In this document: positions 35,903 to 43,563 of the stretch, piece after piece | Numbering within the stretch: the stretch's first letter is position 1 | Layout: the number at the start of each line of letters is the position of its first letter | Source of the DNA: Arthrobacter sp. MYb229 | GTDB taxonomy: Bacteria > Actinomycetota > Actinomycetes > Actinomycetales > Micrococcaceae | Length of the DNA: 64,000 bases | Direction of reading: 5' to 3' | Assembly (NCBI RefSeq): GCF_002975405.1 | Contig: NZ_PCPS01000001.1 | Span: 372,001-436,000 of the forward strand | The notes under the pieces: model-generated | The model's database searches: none | Seen by the model: the letters and a program-made list of their open reading frames with translations, nothing else | What the model was told of the DNA's origin: nothing | Position numbers and translations under genes: made by a program

Positions 35903-36191
35903 GAAGATGCAGCCCATCCACCCGGGCGAGGTCCTCATGGAGGACTTCATCGAGGGATTCGGGATCACGCAGAACAAGCTCGCTGTGTCGATCGGAGTGC
36001 CGCCGCGGCGCATCAACGAGATCGTGCACGGCAAGCGTGGGATCTCGGCGGACACCGCGCTGCGGCTCGCGAAGTACTTCGGCACATCGGCCGAGTTCTG
36101 GCTCAACCTGCAGAGCCACTACGAGCTCGATCGCGCAGAGGACATTGCGGGGGAGCAGATAGCTTCGATCACGCCGCTGAAGGTGGCATGA
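35889..36191 (+). CDS. higA: HigA-type antitoxin (XRE family)
   Basis: A 100-residue HTH antitoxin: MQPIHPGEVLMEDFIEGFGI, TQNKLAVSIGVPPRRINEIVHGKRGISADTALRLAKYFG (HTH plus the conserved HigA part), SAEFWLNLQSHYELDRA. Binds and silences HigB and represses the operon. AGGAGG at 35875-35880 fits TTG 35889, overlapping higB by 14 nt; ATG 35907 is an alternative. Confidence 0.9.
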   Translation: MTTTEKMQPIHPGEVLMEDFIEGFGITQNKLAVSIGVPPRRINEIVHGKRGISADTALRLAKYFGTSAEFWLNLQSHYELDRAEDIAGEQIASITPLKVA

Positions 36192-36264
36192 ACGGTGGAG
36201 TGCGGGTCGCAGGCCCCGATCGACACATGCCAAATGATGTCGCGCTCCTGCTCGTCACGGTTTC

Positions 36265-36540
36265 CCAGTAGTTCGGGCAACCGGAATCCAACGCCGAGCT
36301 GCGTTTCACCGTTGTCGGCCGAGCAGTGCACGGTTCAGGCCTCGGTACCTCGATGCGCAGGGTTATCGATGACGCCGCCCACCACGGGGCCTGCTTCCTG
36401 GAAGTGAAGACGCTCGCAGCCTCTCATCGGGATGCCGGATTCACGCGTACACGCGCTTTCTCCGCGAAGTGGGGGATTCTAGCCGCTGGTGGAGGCTGAA
36501 CTATGGGGTGAAGCCGGGCACTTGGGCAGCAGCTGCTTCC
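36265..36540 (+). pseudogene. Decayed GNAT acetyltransferase, paralogue of the gene at 43564
   Basis: Several DNA blocks match the intact acetyltransferase at 43.56-44.06 kb in order: TTCGGGCAACCGGAATCCAACGC here versus TTTGGGCAGCCTGAATCCAACGC there (23 bp, written in part), then GAAGTGAAGACGCTCG and CTCATC. Frames are broken by indels and stops. It follows higA by about 75 bp. Confidence 0.6.
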
Positions 36541-36735
36541 TGAGAATCCGGGCGTAAAGAATTGCCGGCTCGTGATCTGAACGAGTGCGGGCAAGGGAGC
36601 GGACCGACGAGGTGGACCCTGGCACTGGTCAACGGCTTGTCGACCAGAAAGCCTTGCGCCTAAGTCGGGCGAGCCCGTAAAAAAGATTTGGCCCAGGGTG
36701 TTTCTGTCGGAATGCGCTTTCGCGAGAGGTTTCTC
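36541..36735. other. Right end of cassette 9
   Basis: About 195 bp with no recognised gene between the acetyltransferase relic and repeat copy 9. Confidence 0.3.
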
Positions 36736-36773
36736 CGTGCCCGAACTCGGTGGAGATCCGCTTGAACGTGTAA
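36736..36773 (+). repeat. att-like repeat copy 9
   Basis: CGTGCCCGAAC-TCGGTGGA-GATCCGC-TTGAACGTG-TAA, encoding NSVEIRLNV. Class B left arm (AGAGGTTTCTCCGTGCC). Confidence 0.75.
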
Positions 36774-36896
36774 AAATTCATTGAAAAGTGCTTGTAGGCC
36801 CGCGGGCTGACGGGCACCTTTATTCCTGGCGTGGTGATGCCGCCGCGAGAACCATTTCCAATGATACTTCTCTGGCAGGAGCCGGCTAGAACTTGC

Positions 36897-37565
36897 CTAC
36901 GTGAGGCTGTCTCGCAGCGACATCAGGTGAGCGCGGCTGCGCTGAGCGGCCGCGGCCGCGTCTCGATCGAAGATCGCGTCGGCGAGCCCACCGTGAAGGT
37001 CCTGGTCCGCCGTGTGCCCAAATGTCTTGCGGATTCGCAGCATTTCGATCATCGCCTCGCGAAGCCGCGGGGTGAAGCTGTCGAACAGATCCAGAAGTAT
37101 TGGATTGTGCGCTGCGGCCACGATCGCGCGGTGGAACGCGGTGTCGGCATCGACGTGGCTCTCGATTTCATCGCGGTATTCGGCGCGGGCGGAGAGGGCC
37201 TGCCGGATCGCACGGACATCCGCCGGGGTCCGGCGTGCGGCTGCGAGCGAGGCGGCTTCCGTTTCGATGGCGATACGTGCCTCGATGACCGAGATGATGC
37301 CGGCGCGACGCAAGACGATATCCCAGTCTTCCGAGACATCCAGGGCTGTGATGAAGACACCCGATCCCTGCCGGGAGGCCAGGACTCCGCGCCCTGCCAG
37401 CTGGCGAATGGCCTCGCGCAGTGTGGATCGTCCGACGCCGAGCTGGGGAGCAAGCGTGGTCTCGCCCGGGAGTTTTTCTCCCAGCGCCCATTCGCCCGAC
37501 CGGATGCGTTCGAGTAGCAGATCCGCTGCCTGATCCGCCAACGGTGTTCGAGTCACTTGTGCCAC
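36897..37565 (-). CDS. GntR/FadR-type transcriptional regulator
   Basis: A 222-residue regulator. The winged HTH reads PLADQAADLLLERIRSGEW, KLPGETTLAPQLGVGRSTLREAIRQLAGRG; the helical FCD ligand domain has EARIAIETEAASLAAARR, DADTAFHRAIVAAAHNPIL and later His positions expected to bind metal/ligand. GGAAGG lies 7 nt before GTG 37565. It is divergent from the leu leader and leuA, and an inverted repeat CAACTC...GAGTTG (37578-37604) sits between them. Confidence 0.85.
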   Translation of the reverse strand: MAQVTRTPLADQAADLLLERIRSGEWALGEKLPGETTLAPQLGVGRSTLREAIRQLAGRGVLASRQGSGVFITALDVSEDWDIVLRRAGIISVIEARIAIETEAASLAAARRTPADVRAIRQALSARAEYRDEIESHVDADTAFHRAIVAAAHNPILLDLFDSFTPRLREAMIEMLRIRKTFGHTADQDLHGGLADAIFDRDAAAAAQRSRAHLMSLRDSLT

Positions 37566-37577
37566 GTAATCGCCTTC

Positions 37578-37604
37578 CAACTCATCAGCTTGTCTGAGGA
37601 GTTG
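37578..37604. promoter_or_regulatory. Putative GntR operator
   Basis: CAACTC (37578-37583) and GAGTTG (37599-37604) form a perfect inverted repeat with 15 bp between, directly upstream of the leu leader -10 (TACAGT, 37608-37613). Confidence 0.45.
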
Positions 37605-37619
37605 TGTTACAGTCTATCC

Positions 37620-37667
37620 ATGTTCTTCGAAAATTTCCTTCTACTTCGCCGCCACGGCGGGGCGTAG
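37620..37667 (+). CDS. leuL: leuA leader peptide
   Basis: ATG 37620 opens a 15-residue peptide, MFFENFLLLRRHGGA, with three consecutive Leu codons, then TAG. The LLLRR-(H)-GGA pattern is the known actinobacterial leuA attenuator leader: ribosomes stall at the Leu codons when leucyl-tRNA is short. TACAGT ends 6 nt before the ATG, so the mRNA is probably leaderless at the leader itself. leuA starts 70 nt downstream. Confidence 0.75.
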   Translation: MFFENFLLLRRHGGA

Positions 37668-37692
37668 CCAGACCGGCTCCCCGTCGTGGAGG
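37652..37692 (+). promoter_or_regulatory. leuA attenuator hairpin
   Basis: CCACGGCGGGG (37652-37662) can pair with CCCCGTCGTGG (37680-37690), 11 bp with one G-U. The left arm is inside the leader codons after LLLRR, so a ribosome stalled at the Leu codons or at the stop would change the folding. Confidence 0.55.
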
Positions 37693-37736
37693 CGAATGCT
37701 GTGCCGGTCGCAATTCTTGGACTGAAGGAAACAAAA

Positions 37737-39551
37737 ATGACAAAGACATCATTTCCCCATATCTCGACTCCGGCAGGCTCCGTGCCGGATAATGCACCGA
37801 GCTGGAACCAGCAGCGATACTCACAGATGCCCTCGCACCGCTACTCCAACGTCTACTCTCGAGTCGACGTGCCACTGGCCGCACGCGACTGGCCGTCGAA
37901 GCAGCTTACCGAGGCTCCGCAGTGGGTTCCGGTTGACTTGCGCGATGGCAACCAAGCGCTCGCTGAGCCGATGGACCCGGCACGCAAGCGCCGCTTCTTC
38001 GAGCTCATGGTCGCCATGGGCTACAAGGAGATCGAGGTCGGCTACCCTTCGGCATCACAGACCGACTACGACTTCGTGCGGCTGATCGCGGAAACCGGCA
38101 TCGCCCCGAATGACGTGACGATCGTCGTATTCACCCCAGCTCGACGAGAGCTCATCGAGCGGACGGTTGCCTCGCTCAAGGGGATTTCCAACCCGGTCGT
38201 GATCCACATGTATACGGCGACCGCCCCAACGTGGCGCAACCTGGTGCTCGGATACGAGCGGGAAGCGCTCAAAGAACTGATTTTGGCCGGTGGACGTGAT
38301 GTGCTCGAATTTGCCGGGGACATGCCGAACGTACGCTTCGAATTTTCCCCAGAGGTTTTTAATCTGACCGAACCGGACTATGTACTCGACATCTGCAACA
38401 GCATGACAGAGCTGTGGGATGCGAGGCCTGAGCGTCCGGTGATTCTCAATCTTCCGGCCACCGTCGAAATCGCAACTCCAAACGTGTATGCCGACCAGAT
38501 CGAATACATGCACAAAAATCTTGCACGCCGGGATTCCGTCATCCTGTCGGTGCATCCGCATAATGACCGCGGTACCGGGATCGCCTGCGCCGAGCTTGCG
38601 GTCCTCGCCGGAGCTCAACGCGTCGAGGGGTGCATCTTTGGAAACGGCGAACGCACCGGAAACGTCGACATCGCGACTCTGGCGCTGAATCTCCATGCCC
38701 AAGGCATCGACCCAATGATCGATTTTTCCGACATCGATGAGATCCGTCGAACGGTGGAGTATTGCAATCGTCTGGAGGTGCACCCGCGCCAACCCTACGT
38801 CGGGGACCTCGTGCACACCGCCTTCAGCGGCACCCACCAGGATGCGATCAAAAAGGGGTTTATCGCTCATCGCGTTCAGGCAAGCGCCGAACAGCGTCCG
38901 GAACACGATATTCCCTGGAACGTCCCTTACCTGCCGATCGACCCGGCAGATTTAGGGCGAAATTATGCTGCCGTAATACGCGTGAACTCCCAATCGGGCA
39001 AGGGCGGAATCGCATATCTGCTCGAAGCTGAGTACGGGATTGAGCTGCCACGGCGCCTGCAGATTGACTTCGCCCGCCACGTGCAGCGGCATACGGACTC
39101 CACCGGCAGCGAAGCTAGTGCAGCCGGGCTGTGGAGTGTTTTTCAGCAGGTCTATCTGCATCAGGGCTCATCGGCCGAGCGCCTCGCGTTGCACAGCTAT
39201 CAGGTTGTAGATATGGAGGGAGCCGCTCGTGTAGAGGTTGTTCTCGACGTTTCCGGGCAGCAACACAGCAGCACGCATGATGGTGTTGGGCCGGTTGAGG
39301 CTTTGACTTCCGCACTGGAGATTCACGGCATCGCAGTTGACGTCCTCAGCTTGCACCAGACCAGCGTGGGTGCAGGCAACGACAGCGAGGCATTAACTCT
39401 GCTTGAATGCCGAACCGATGACGGCATTTTCTGGACCGCTGGGCGTGGGCGTTCGGTGTTGGCGGCGAGTATGTCGGCTGTTATGTCAGCGGCCAATCGG
39501 GTGACCGCACAGAGGCAGCCGGAAAAATCGGGGGTTATTGGCCTGCCGTAG
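37737..39551 (+). CDS. leuA: 2-isopropylmalate synthase
   Basis: First committed step of leucine synthesis (acetyl-CoA plus 2-ketoisovalerate). 604 residues, the long actinobacterial type. The TIM barrel has WVPVDLRDGNQAL (metal Asp), GYPSASQTDYDF, SVHPHNDRGTG (metal His pair) and GCIFGNGERTGNVDI. The C-terminal regulatory domain ends with ECRTDDGIFWTAGRG. GAAGGA 7 nt upstream supports ATG 37737. It sits inside the cassette array with its own GntR gene and attenuator and has lower GC than the core, so it may be an extra, transferred copy; whether another leuA exists lies outside the window. Confidence 0.95.
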   Translation: MTKTSFPHISTPAGSVPDNAPSWNQQRYSQMPSHRYSNVYSRVDVPLAARDWPSKQLTEAPQWVPVDLRDGNQALAEPMDPARKRRFFELMVAMGYKEIEVGYPSASQTDYDFVRLIAETGIAPNDVTIVVFTPARRELIERTVASLKGISNPVVIHMYTATAPTWRNLVLGYEREALKELILAGGRDVLEFAGDMPNVRFEFSPEVFNLTEPDYVLDICNSMTELWDARPERPVILNLPATVEIATPNVYADQIEYMHKNLARRDSVILSVHPHNDRGTGIACAELAVLAGAQRVEGCIFGNGERTGNVDIATLALNLHAQGIDPMIDFSDIDEIRRTVEYCNRLEVHPRQPYVGDLVHTAFSGTHQDAIKKGFIAHRVQASAEQRPEHDIPWNVPYLPIDPADLGRNYAAVIRVNSQSGKGGIAYLLEAEYGIELPRRLQIDFARHVQRHTDSTGSEASAAGLWSVFQQVYLHQGSSAERLALHSYQVVDMEGAARVEVVLDVSGQQHSSTHDGVGPVEALTSALEIHGIAVDVLSLHQTSVGAGNDSEALTLLECRTDDGIFWTAGRGRSVLAASMSAVMSAANRVTAQRQPEKSGVIGLP

Positions 39552-39607
39552 TCTTCCCGTTCGAGAAGCTGCCAGGTTTCCGGCAGAGCACGCCTGGCGG
39601 TGGTTTC

Positions 39608-39640
39608 GTGTGGCGACGTGGTGATTTCAGGTTCAATGCC
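39608..39640 (+). repeat. att-like repeat copy 10 (oldest-looking)
   Basis: GTGTGGCGAC-GTGGTGA-TTTCAGG-TTCAATGCC. One base is missing in the spacer relative to the others and the stop codon is lost; with the base restored it would encode DVV.FRFNA. Class A left arm (GGTGGTTTCGTG). It marks the right end of the array. Confidence 0.55.
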
Positions 39641-39790
39641 GTGGTCCCTGAGCTACGCTAAACCTTTGCGATGGCGCCATGAACAAGTGTTCGTGGCGGT
39701 CATGCGCATTTCCGAGCGGTTGCCACCTTGGTGCAGCAATCAGATTTTGTGCACAACCAACCAGCGGCGAAAATTGTGTTCGTAATTCCC

Positions 39791-40558
39791 TTAGAACAGC
39801 GGCCAGGGAACCGCTGGCATCTCACCGCTCGGTGCCGGAAACTGCCCTGCCGAGCGCAACTTGGCGCAGCGCGCGGCGAGAGATGCGAGTTCTTCGGCGC
39901 TGAGCAACGCCGCCAGGCTTTGGCCCAGTTCACCGTGCAGCCCTTCGCTGACACGGTGTATGCCCGCTTCTTCCTCGGCGGTTAGCGCCTCTCCGCGCCA
40001 TCCCCACAGCACCGTGCGCAGCTTGTGCTCATGGTGAAAGGTGAGCCCGTGGTCCACGCCGTGGCGGTGACCGTCGGCCAGGGCGAGGATGTGGTCGCCC
40101 TTGCGGTCGGCGTTGTTGACGATGACGTCGAACACCGCCATGCGTCGCAGAGCCGGGGTGTCTTCGTGAACGAGGGAGACCGCTCGTCCGCTCTCATCTT
40201 GTCCCTGGAGAACCTGTTTCCAACCAGTTGCCGGCACCTGGTCCGCCGCGATCAGGTTCACGGCATCTTGGGCGGGGTCCGGCTCCTGCCAAAGCTGCAC
40301 CATGCCAACGCCGAGCGGGCCATCGCGCAGCCAGGTGCGGGGCACCACGCCCCAGCCGAGGGCCTGCGAGACCTGGTAGGCGGCCACCTCCCGGTGGGCC
40401 AGCGTTCCCTGGGGGAAATCCCACAGCGGGCTTTCGCCGGCGATCGGCTTGTAGACGACCACCGTCTCGCCGATGCTGCCAAGAAAGGTGGCGTTTGACG
40501 CGGTGGTGATGCGGCCGGTGAGCGTCAACTCGGCGGCCATGAGTTCAGGAGATTGCAT
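39791..40558 (-). CDS. SCO1664 family protein
   Basis: A 255-residue protein with a PI3/4-kinase-like look: VVVYKPIAGESPLWDFPQG (nucleotide-binding Lys), AAYQVSQALGWGVVPRTWL, FDVIVNNADRKGDHIL (catalytic-loop-like) and HGVDHGLTFHHEHKLRTVLWGW. Members occur in actinobacteria beside DUF3090, an MSMEG_4193-type phosphatase and mycothiol gene mshC. Its ATG overlaps the DUF3090 stop (TAATG), so it is translationally coupled. The physiological role is not established. Confidence 0.9.
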   Translation of the reverse strand: MQSPELMAAELTLTGRITTASNATFLGSIGETVVVYKPIAGESPLWDFPQGTLAHREVAAYQVSQALGWGVVPRTWLRDGPLGVGMVQLWQEPDPAQDAVNLIAADQVPATGWKQVLQGQDESGRAVSLVHEDTPALRRMAVFDVIVNNADRKGDHILALADGHRHGVDHGLTFHHEHKLRTVLWGWRGEALTAEEEAGIHRVSEGLHGELGQSLAALLSAEELASLAARCAKLRSAGQFPAPSGEMPAVPWPLF

Positions 40559-41118
40559 TAGGCCTCGGGAAGGGTGCAGGTGTGTCCGTCGGCGTCCACG
40601 GGATAGCCGCACAGCAGGCACATCGGACGCCCGGCATCTACGATCTCGCGGGTGCGCTTGGCGAATGCGCGGGCGGTGCCCACCGGCATCCGGACGCGCA
40701 GCATTTCGGTCTCCTCGGCCTCCTCGGGGTGAAGCGACTCCTCACCGAGCTGCGCATCGGGATCTTCCTCGGCGAGGGGATGGGCCTCGATCACGATCTG
40801 GGACGTGGATGGGTCCCAGCCCAGGCTCATTGCACCGGCGCGGAACTGCTCCTGGTCCTCCTCAATCGGGTCATTGTCGACAAGTTCAGGGGGAGTTCCG
40901 GTGGGAATGCTGAACGGGTTGCCGTCGACGGTGAGGAGCTGGTCGAGAATGTCATCGATATTCTCCGCGAGCTGAGCCGACTGCTGCTTTTCCAGCACGA
41001 TGCTCACCAGCTGCTTGCCCGCGCGCACCTGCAGGTAGAACGTACGCGACCCTGGAAGGCCGGTGACGCCAACGACGACCCGATCGGGCCAGGAAAATTC
41101 GTGAATACGTGTAGGCAT
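40558..41118 (-). CDS. DUF3090 family protein
   Basis: A 186-residue protein of unknown function: FSWPDRVVVGVTGLPGSRTFYLQ, GKQLVSIVLEKQQSAQLAE, VRMPVGTARAFAKRTREIVDAGRP and a C-terminal CLLCGYPVDADGHTC with a probable zinc-binding Cys/His set (written in pieces for length). It is the middle gene of the phosphatase / DUF3090 / SCO1664 operon. Confidence 0.9.
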   Translation of the reverse strand: MPTRIHEFSWPDRVVVGVTGLPGSRTFYLQVRAGKQLVSIVLEKQQSAQLAENIDDILDQLLTVDGNPFSIPTGTPPELVDNDPIEEDQEQFRAGAMSLGWDPSTSQIVIEAHPLAEEDPDAQLGEESLHPEEAEETEMLRVRMPVGTARAFAKRTREIVDAGRPMCLLCGYPVDADGHTCTLPEA

Positions 41119-41127
41119 ATAAATATT

Positions 41128-41835
41128 CTAGGCTCCTGAAGTCCGTGGTGTCTGTTGCCCTGCGCCGCCGCCCACCGGGGCATCTGCCGAGTGGAGGCCT
41201 TTGGCCAGCCACGAGAGATCACCCGCATCGGTATTCATCGCGTAGACGCTTGGCCGGCCAGCGCCGTAGCGCACGATCGAGATGGAGGCTGGGCCCACAT
41301 TGATGCGCTGGAACAGGTCAAGGTGCATGCCGAGCGCGTCGGCGAGAACTGACTTGATGATATCCCCGTGGCTCACCGCAGCCCACACGGCCTCTGGCCC
41401 GTGCTCGGCTTCAAAGGCCGCATCGTGGCGTCGAATCGCCGCGACCGATCGCGCCTGCATCAGTGCCATGGATTCACCACCGGGAAAGGTGACTGCTGAG
41501 GGTTGCGACTGCACCACCGGCCAGAGGTCTTCGGCAGCCAGCTCGCTGAGCGTGCGGCCTTGCCACTGGCCGTAGTCGCATTCGGTGAGATCTAGATCGG
41601 TGGGCGCGTAGGGGGTGCCGGCCTGGCGGTCCAGAATGTACCGTGCGGTTTGCTGGCAGCGTTCCAGCGGGCTTGAGACCACCCCGGCTAAGGGCACCGG
41701 CGCGAGCCGCTCTCCGGCCAGTGCCGCTTGATCCATCCCGGTCTGATCCAGATTGACGCCGGACGCCCGGCCGGCCAGCAGGCCCGTGGCGTTGGCTGTG
41801 GTGCGGCCGTGCCGCACGAGAATAACTGTTGCCAT
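41128..41835 (-). CDS. Histidine phosphatase, MSMEG_4193-like
   Basis: A 235-residue phosphoglycerate-mutase-like phosphatase. The phosphohistidine motif RHGRTTAN is at the start; SSPLERCQQTA and the late VSHGDIIKSVLADAL supply the other active-site residues. It is the first gene of the three-gene conserved cluster (9 nt before DUF3090). The substrate is unknown. Confidence 0.9.
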   Translation of the reverse strand: MATVILVRHGRTTANATGLLAGRASGVNLDQTGMDQAALAGERLAPVPLAGVVSSPLERCQQTARYILDRQAGTPYAPTDLDLTECDYGQWQGRTLSELAAEDLWPVVQSQPSAVTFPGGESMALMQARSVAAIRRHDAAFEAEHGPEAVWAAVSHGDIIKSVLADALGMHLDLFQRINVGPASISIVRYGAGRPSVYAMNTDAGDLSWLAKGLHSADAPVGGGAGQQTPRTSGA

Positions 41836-41971
41836 CCACCCAGCCTATCCACTTGCCATCGGCAAACACAGCGGCCGTTCCATTGTTGCCCGTGGCGGAA
41901 TCATGCAACTGCAAGGATTGGCGAAAGCTGGGCTTCGATGGCGGATGCGAACTCCGCGTTATTGCTCGACG

Positions 41972-43054
41972 CTACCGATTCTTGAAAGATGCCCGCCAGC
42001 TCTGCACTGCGTAGCAGAGGGTGCCGACCAGCAATGCTGCGAATATCGTTGTCCGCCAGGTCACGAATGATTGCGCGTTGAGGATCGAAACCACGATGAG
42101 CGCCGCGATCAGCGCGCTGCCAGCTGTCCAGGCCCACGCCGCACGGCGCGCGCGATAGGGCTCATTCGGTGTGAAGCTGGCCGCATAGCTGGCCGGAGTA
42201 CCGAATTCCTCCTGCAGAGATGCCTCGGCCTCCGCAGCGTGGGCGCGGGTTTCGTTCACGATCACGCGAATCCGTCGGTCACTGAGATCACCGCGAAGCC
42301 GGAGATTCGCCTGAAGCTCGCCCACCCATTCGTCTTGAGAAACTGCAGCGGCTTCCGGCGCGATGCGCGCAGCGGCCTTTGGGTTGCGCTTCAGGACGAC
42401 GCCGATTGCGTAGTGAATGAGCACGTACGGCGGCACCGGTGCCAGATACCAAAGAACGCTTCCTGTCCCAGCCGAACCTTGCAAGAGCATGGCGAGAGAG
42501 CTGAGGGCAAGAGTGCCAACGATTAAGGACACCGCGGTCCAGACCATCGCCATCGGGCGCGTAAATTTGCGCACCGCCAGATTCCAAACTTGCACTAGGC
42601 CTATGGTTGCTGCTGCCAAGAAGAAGGGAAGGGCGAACATCATCCAGCTCAAGCGTGCTGTCCACCCGTCGTCGATCAGCGCAACAATGGTTACTGCCAC
42701 GGTAATCAATGTCGCGCTGAAGCAGATGGCTTGCGTGAACTGCCCCGTCGAGAGCAATTCGTGCCGGTCGTAGGCGGGGGTTCCGGACTGCTGCCAGCGC
42801 TCCTGCTGTTCCTTGGCCCAGACCTTTGGATCGCCGAACAGGTCTTCCGCCGGTTCCTGCGCATCTCTGAGTACCGGCAAAAGCTTGATGAGTGCCTCTT
42901 TGGCGGTAGCAATCTTGACGCCGTCGAGCATGAGCCGCCCTGCAACGGTTCGCAGCCACTTAACGTCGCTTTCCGCTCCCCGGGCCGCACGAAATTCTTC
43001 GATGAGCCCGGTGAGATCAAGCTCGGTGAGTGGCTGAGGGGAATGCTGAGTCAT
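41972..43054 (-). CDS. HAAS/DUF1700-like membrane protein
   Basis: A 360-residue protein. A hydrophilic N-terminal third (LIEEFRAARGAESDVKWLR) is followed by about six hydrophobic helices; a C-terminal soluble piece has WVGELQANLRLRGDLSDRRI and LQEEFGTPASYAASF, the HAAS-type helical signalling region. It overlaps the PadR gene by 4 bp (ATGA). PadR plus HAAS membrane protein is a common pair, suggesting an envelope-stress or permease-regulating module. Confidence 0.65.
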   Translation of the reverse strand: MTQHSPQPLTELDLTGLIEEFRAARGAESDVKWLRTVAGRLMLDGVKIATAKEALIKLLPVLRDAQEPAEDLFGDPKVWAKEQQERWQQSGTPAYDRHELLSTGQFTQAICFSATLITVAVTIVALIDDGWTARLSWMMFALPFFLAAATIGLVQVWNLAVRKFTRPMAMVWTAVSLIVGTLALSSLAMLLQGSAGTGSVLWYLAPVPPYVLIHYAIGVVLKRNPKAAARIAPEAAAVSQDEWVGELQANLRLRGDLSDRRIRVIVNETRAHAAEAEASLQEEFGTPASYAASFTPNEPYRARRAAWAWTAGSALIAALIVVSILNAQSFVTWRTTIFAALLVGTLCYAVQSWRASFKNR

Positions 43055-43428
43055 GGCTGCTTTCCTTCGCGGTCCGAGTCGTTGTCAGTAGCTGGTTTTG
43101 GCGCGCTTAGCGATTCGGCTAGAGCATGCCAGGCCCGGCGTTCCTCTTGGAGCCTTGTATGCCCGGGCGGAGTCAGTGCATAGTTGCGTTTTCCGGGGCC
43201 GTTCTGTCCTTGCTCCCATTGCGCGATCACGGCGCCATCGTTTTCCAAGCCGGTTAGCAACGGGTAGAGGGAGCCGCCCTTTGGACGTCCGAAGCCAAGT
43301 TCGTTAACTGCCTGCGCGATTCCGTACCCGTGCAGCGGCCCGTTCTCAAGACTGGCGAGAACGGCCGTTCCCAGCGCGGCACGAGTCCACGTTGACGGCC
43401 ATTCCGGTTTCACCTCATCGTCGTTCAT
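43051..43428 (-). CDS. PadR family transcriptional regulator
   Basis: A 125-residue regulator with the PadR winged helix: TAVLASLENGPLHGYGIAQAV, GRPKGGSLYPLLTGLENDGAV, RNYALTPPGHTRLQEER. TATACT lies 7 nt before ATG 43428 on the minus strand, and the region holds TATCTAGATA and related half-sites, so autoregulation is likely. It heads an operon with the membrane protein. Confidence 0.9.
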   Translation of the reverse strand: MNDDEVKPEWPSTWTRAALGTAVLASLENGPLHGYGIAQAVNELGFGRPKGGSLYPLLTGLENDGAVIAQWEQGQNGPGKRNYALTPPGHTRLQEERRAWHALAESLSAPKPATDNDSDREGKQP

Positions 43429-43456
43429 GTATCTAAGTATAATGTGTATCTAGATA
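43429..43456 (-). promoter_or_regulatory. padR leaderless promoter and operator-like repeats
   Basis: Minus-strand TATACT (43436-43441) ends 7 nt before the ATG. The palindrome TATCTAGATA (43447-43456) and a second TATCTA (43430-43435) flank it. Confidence 0.5.
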
Positions 43457-43563
43457 TTTGAATTACGAAAGTGGCGGTAACTGTTGTTTTGCCGGTCGAT
43501 GGCTGGGCTACGCTCAAATAGGACGGTTAGCGAGCTTTGCGAAAGGCCGATGCGGTTGTGAAG

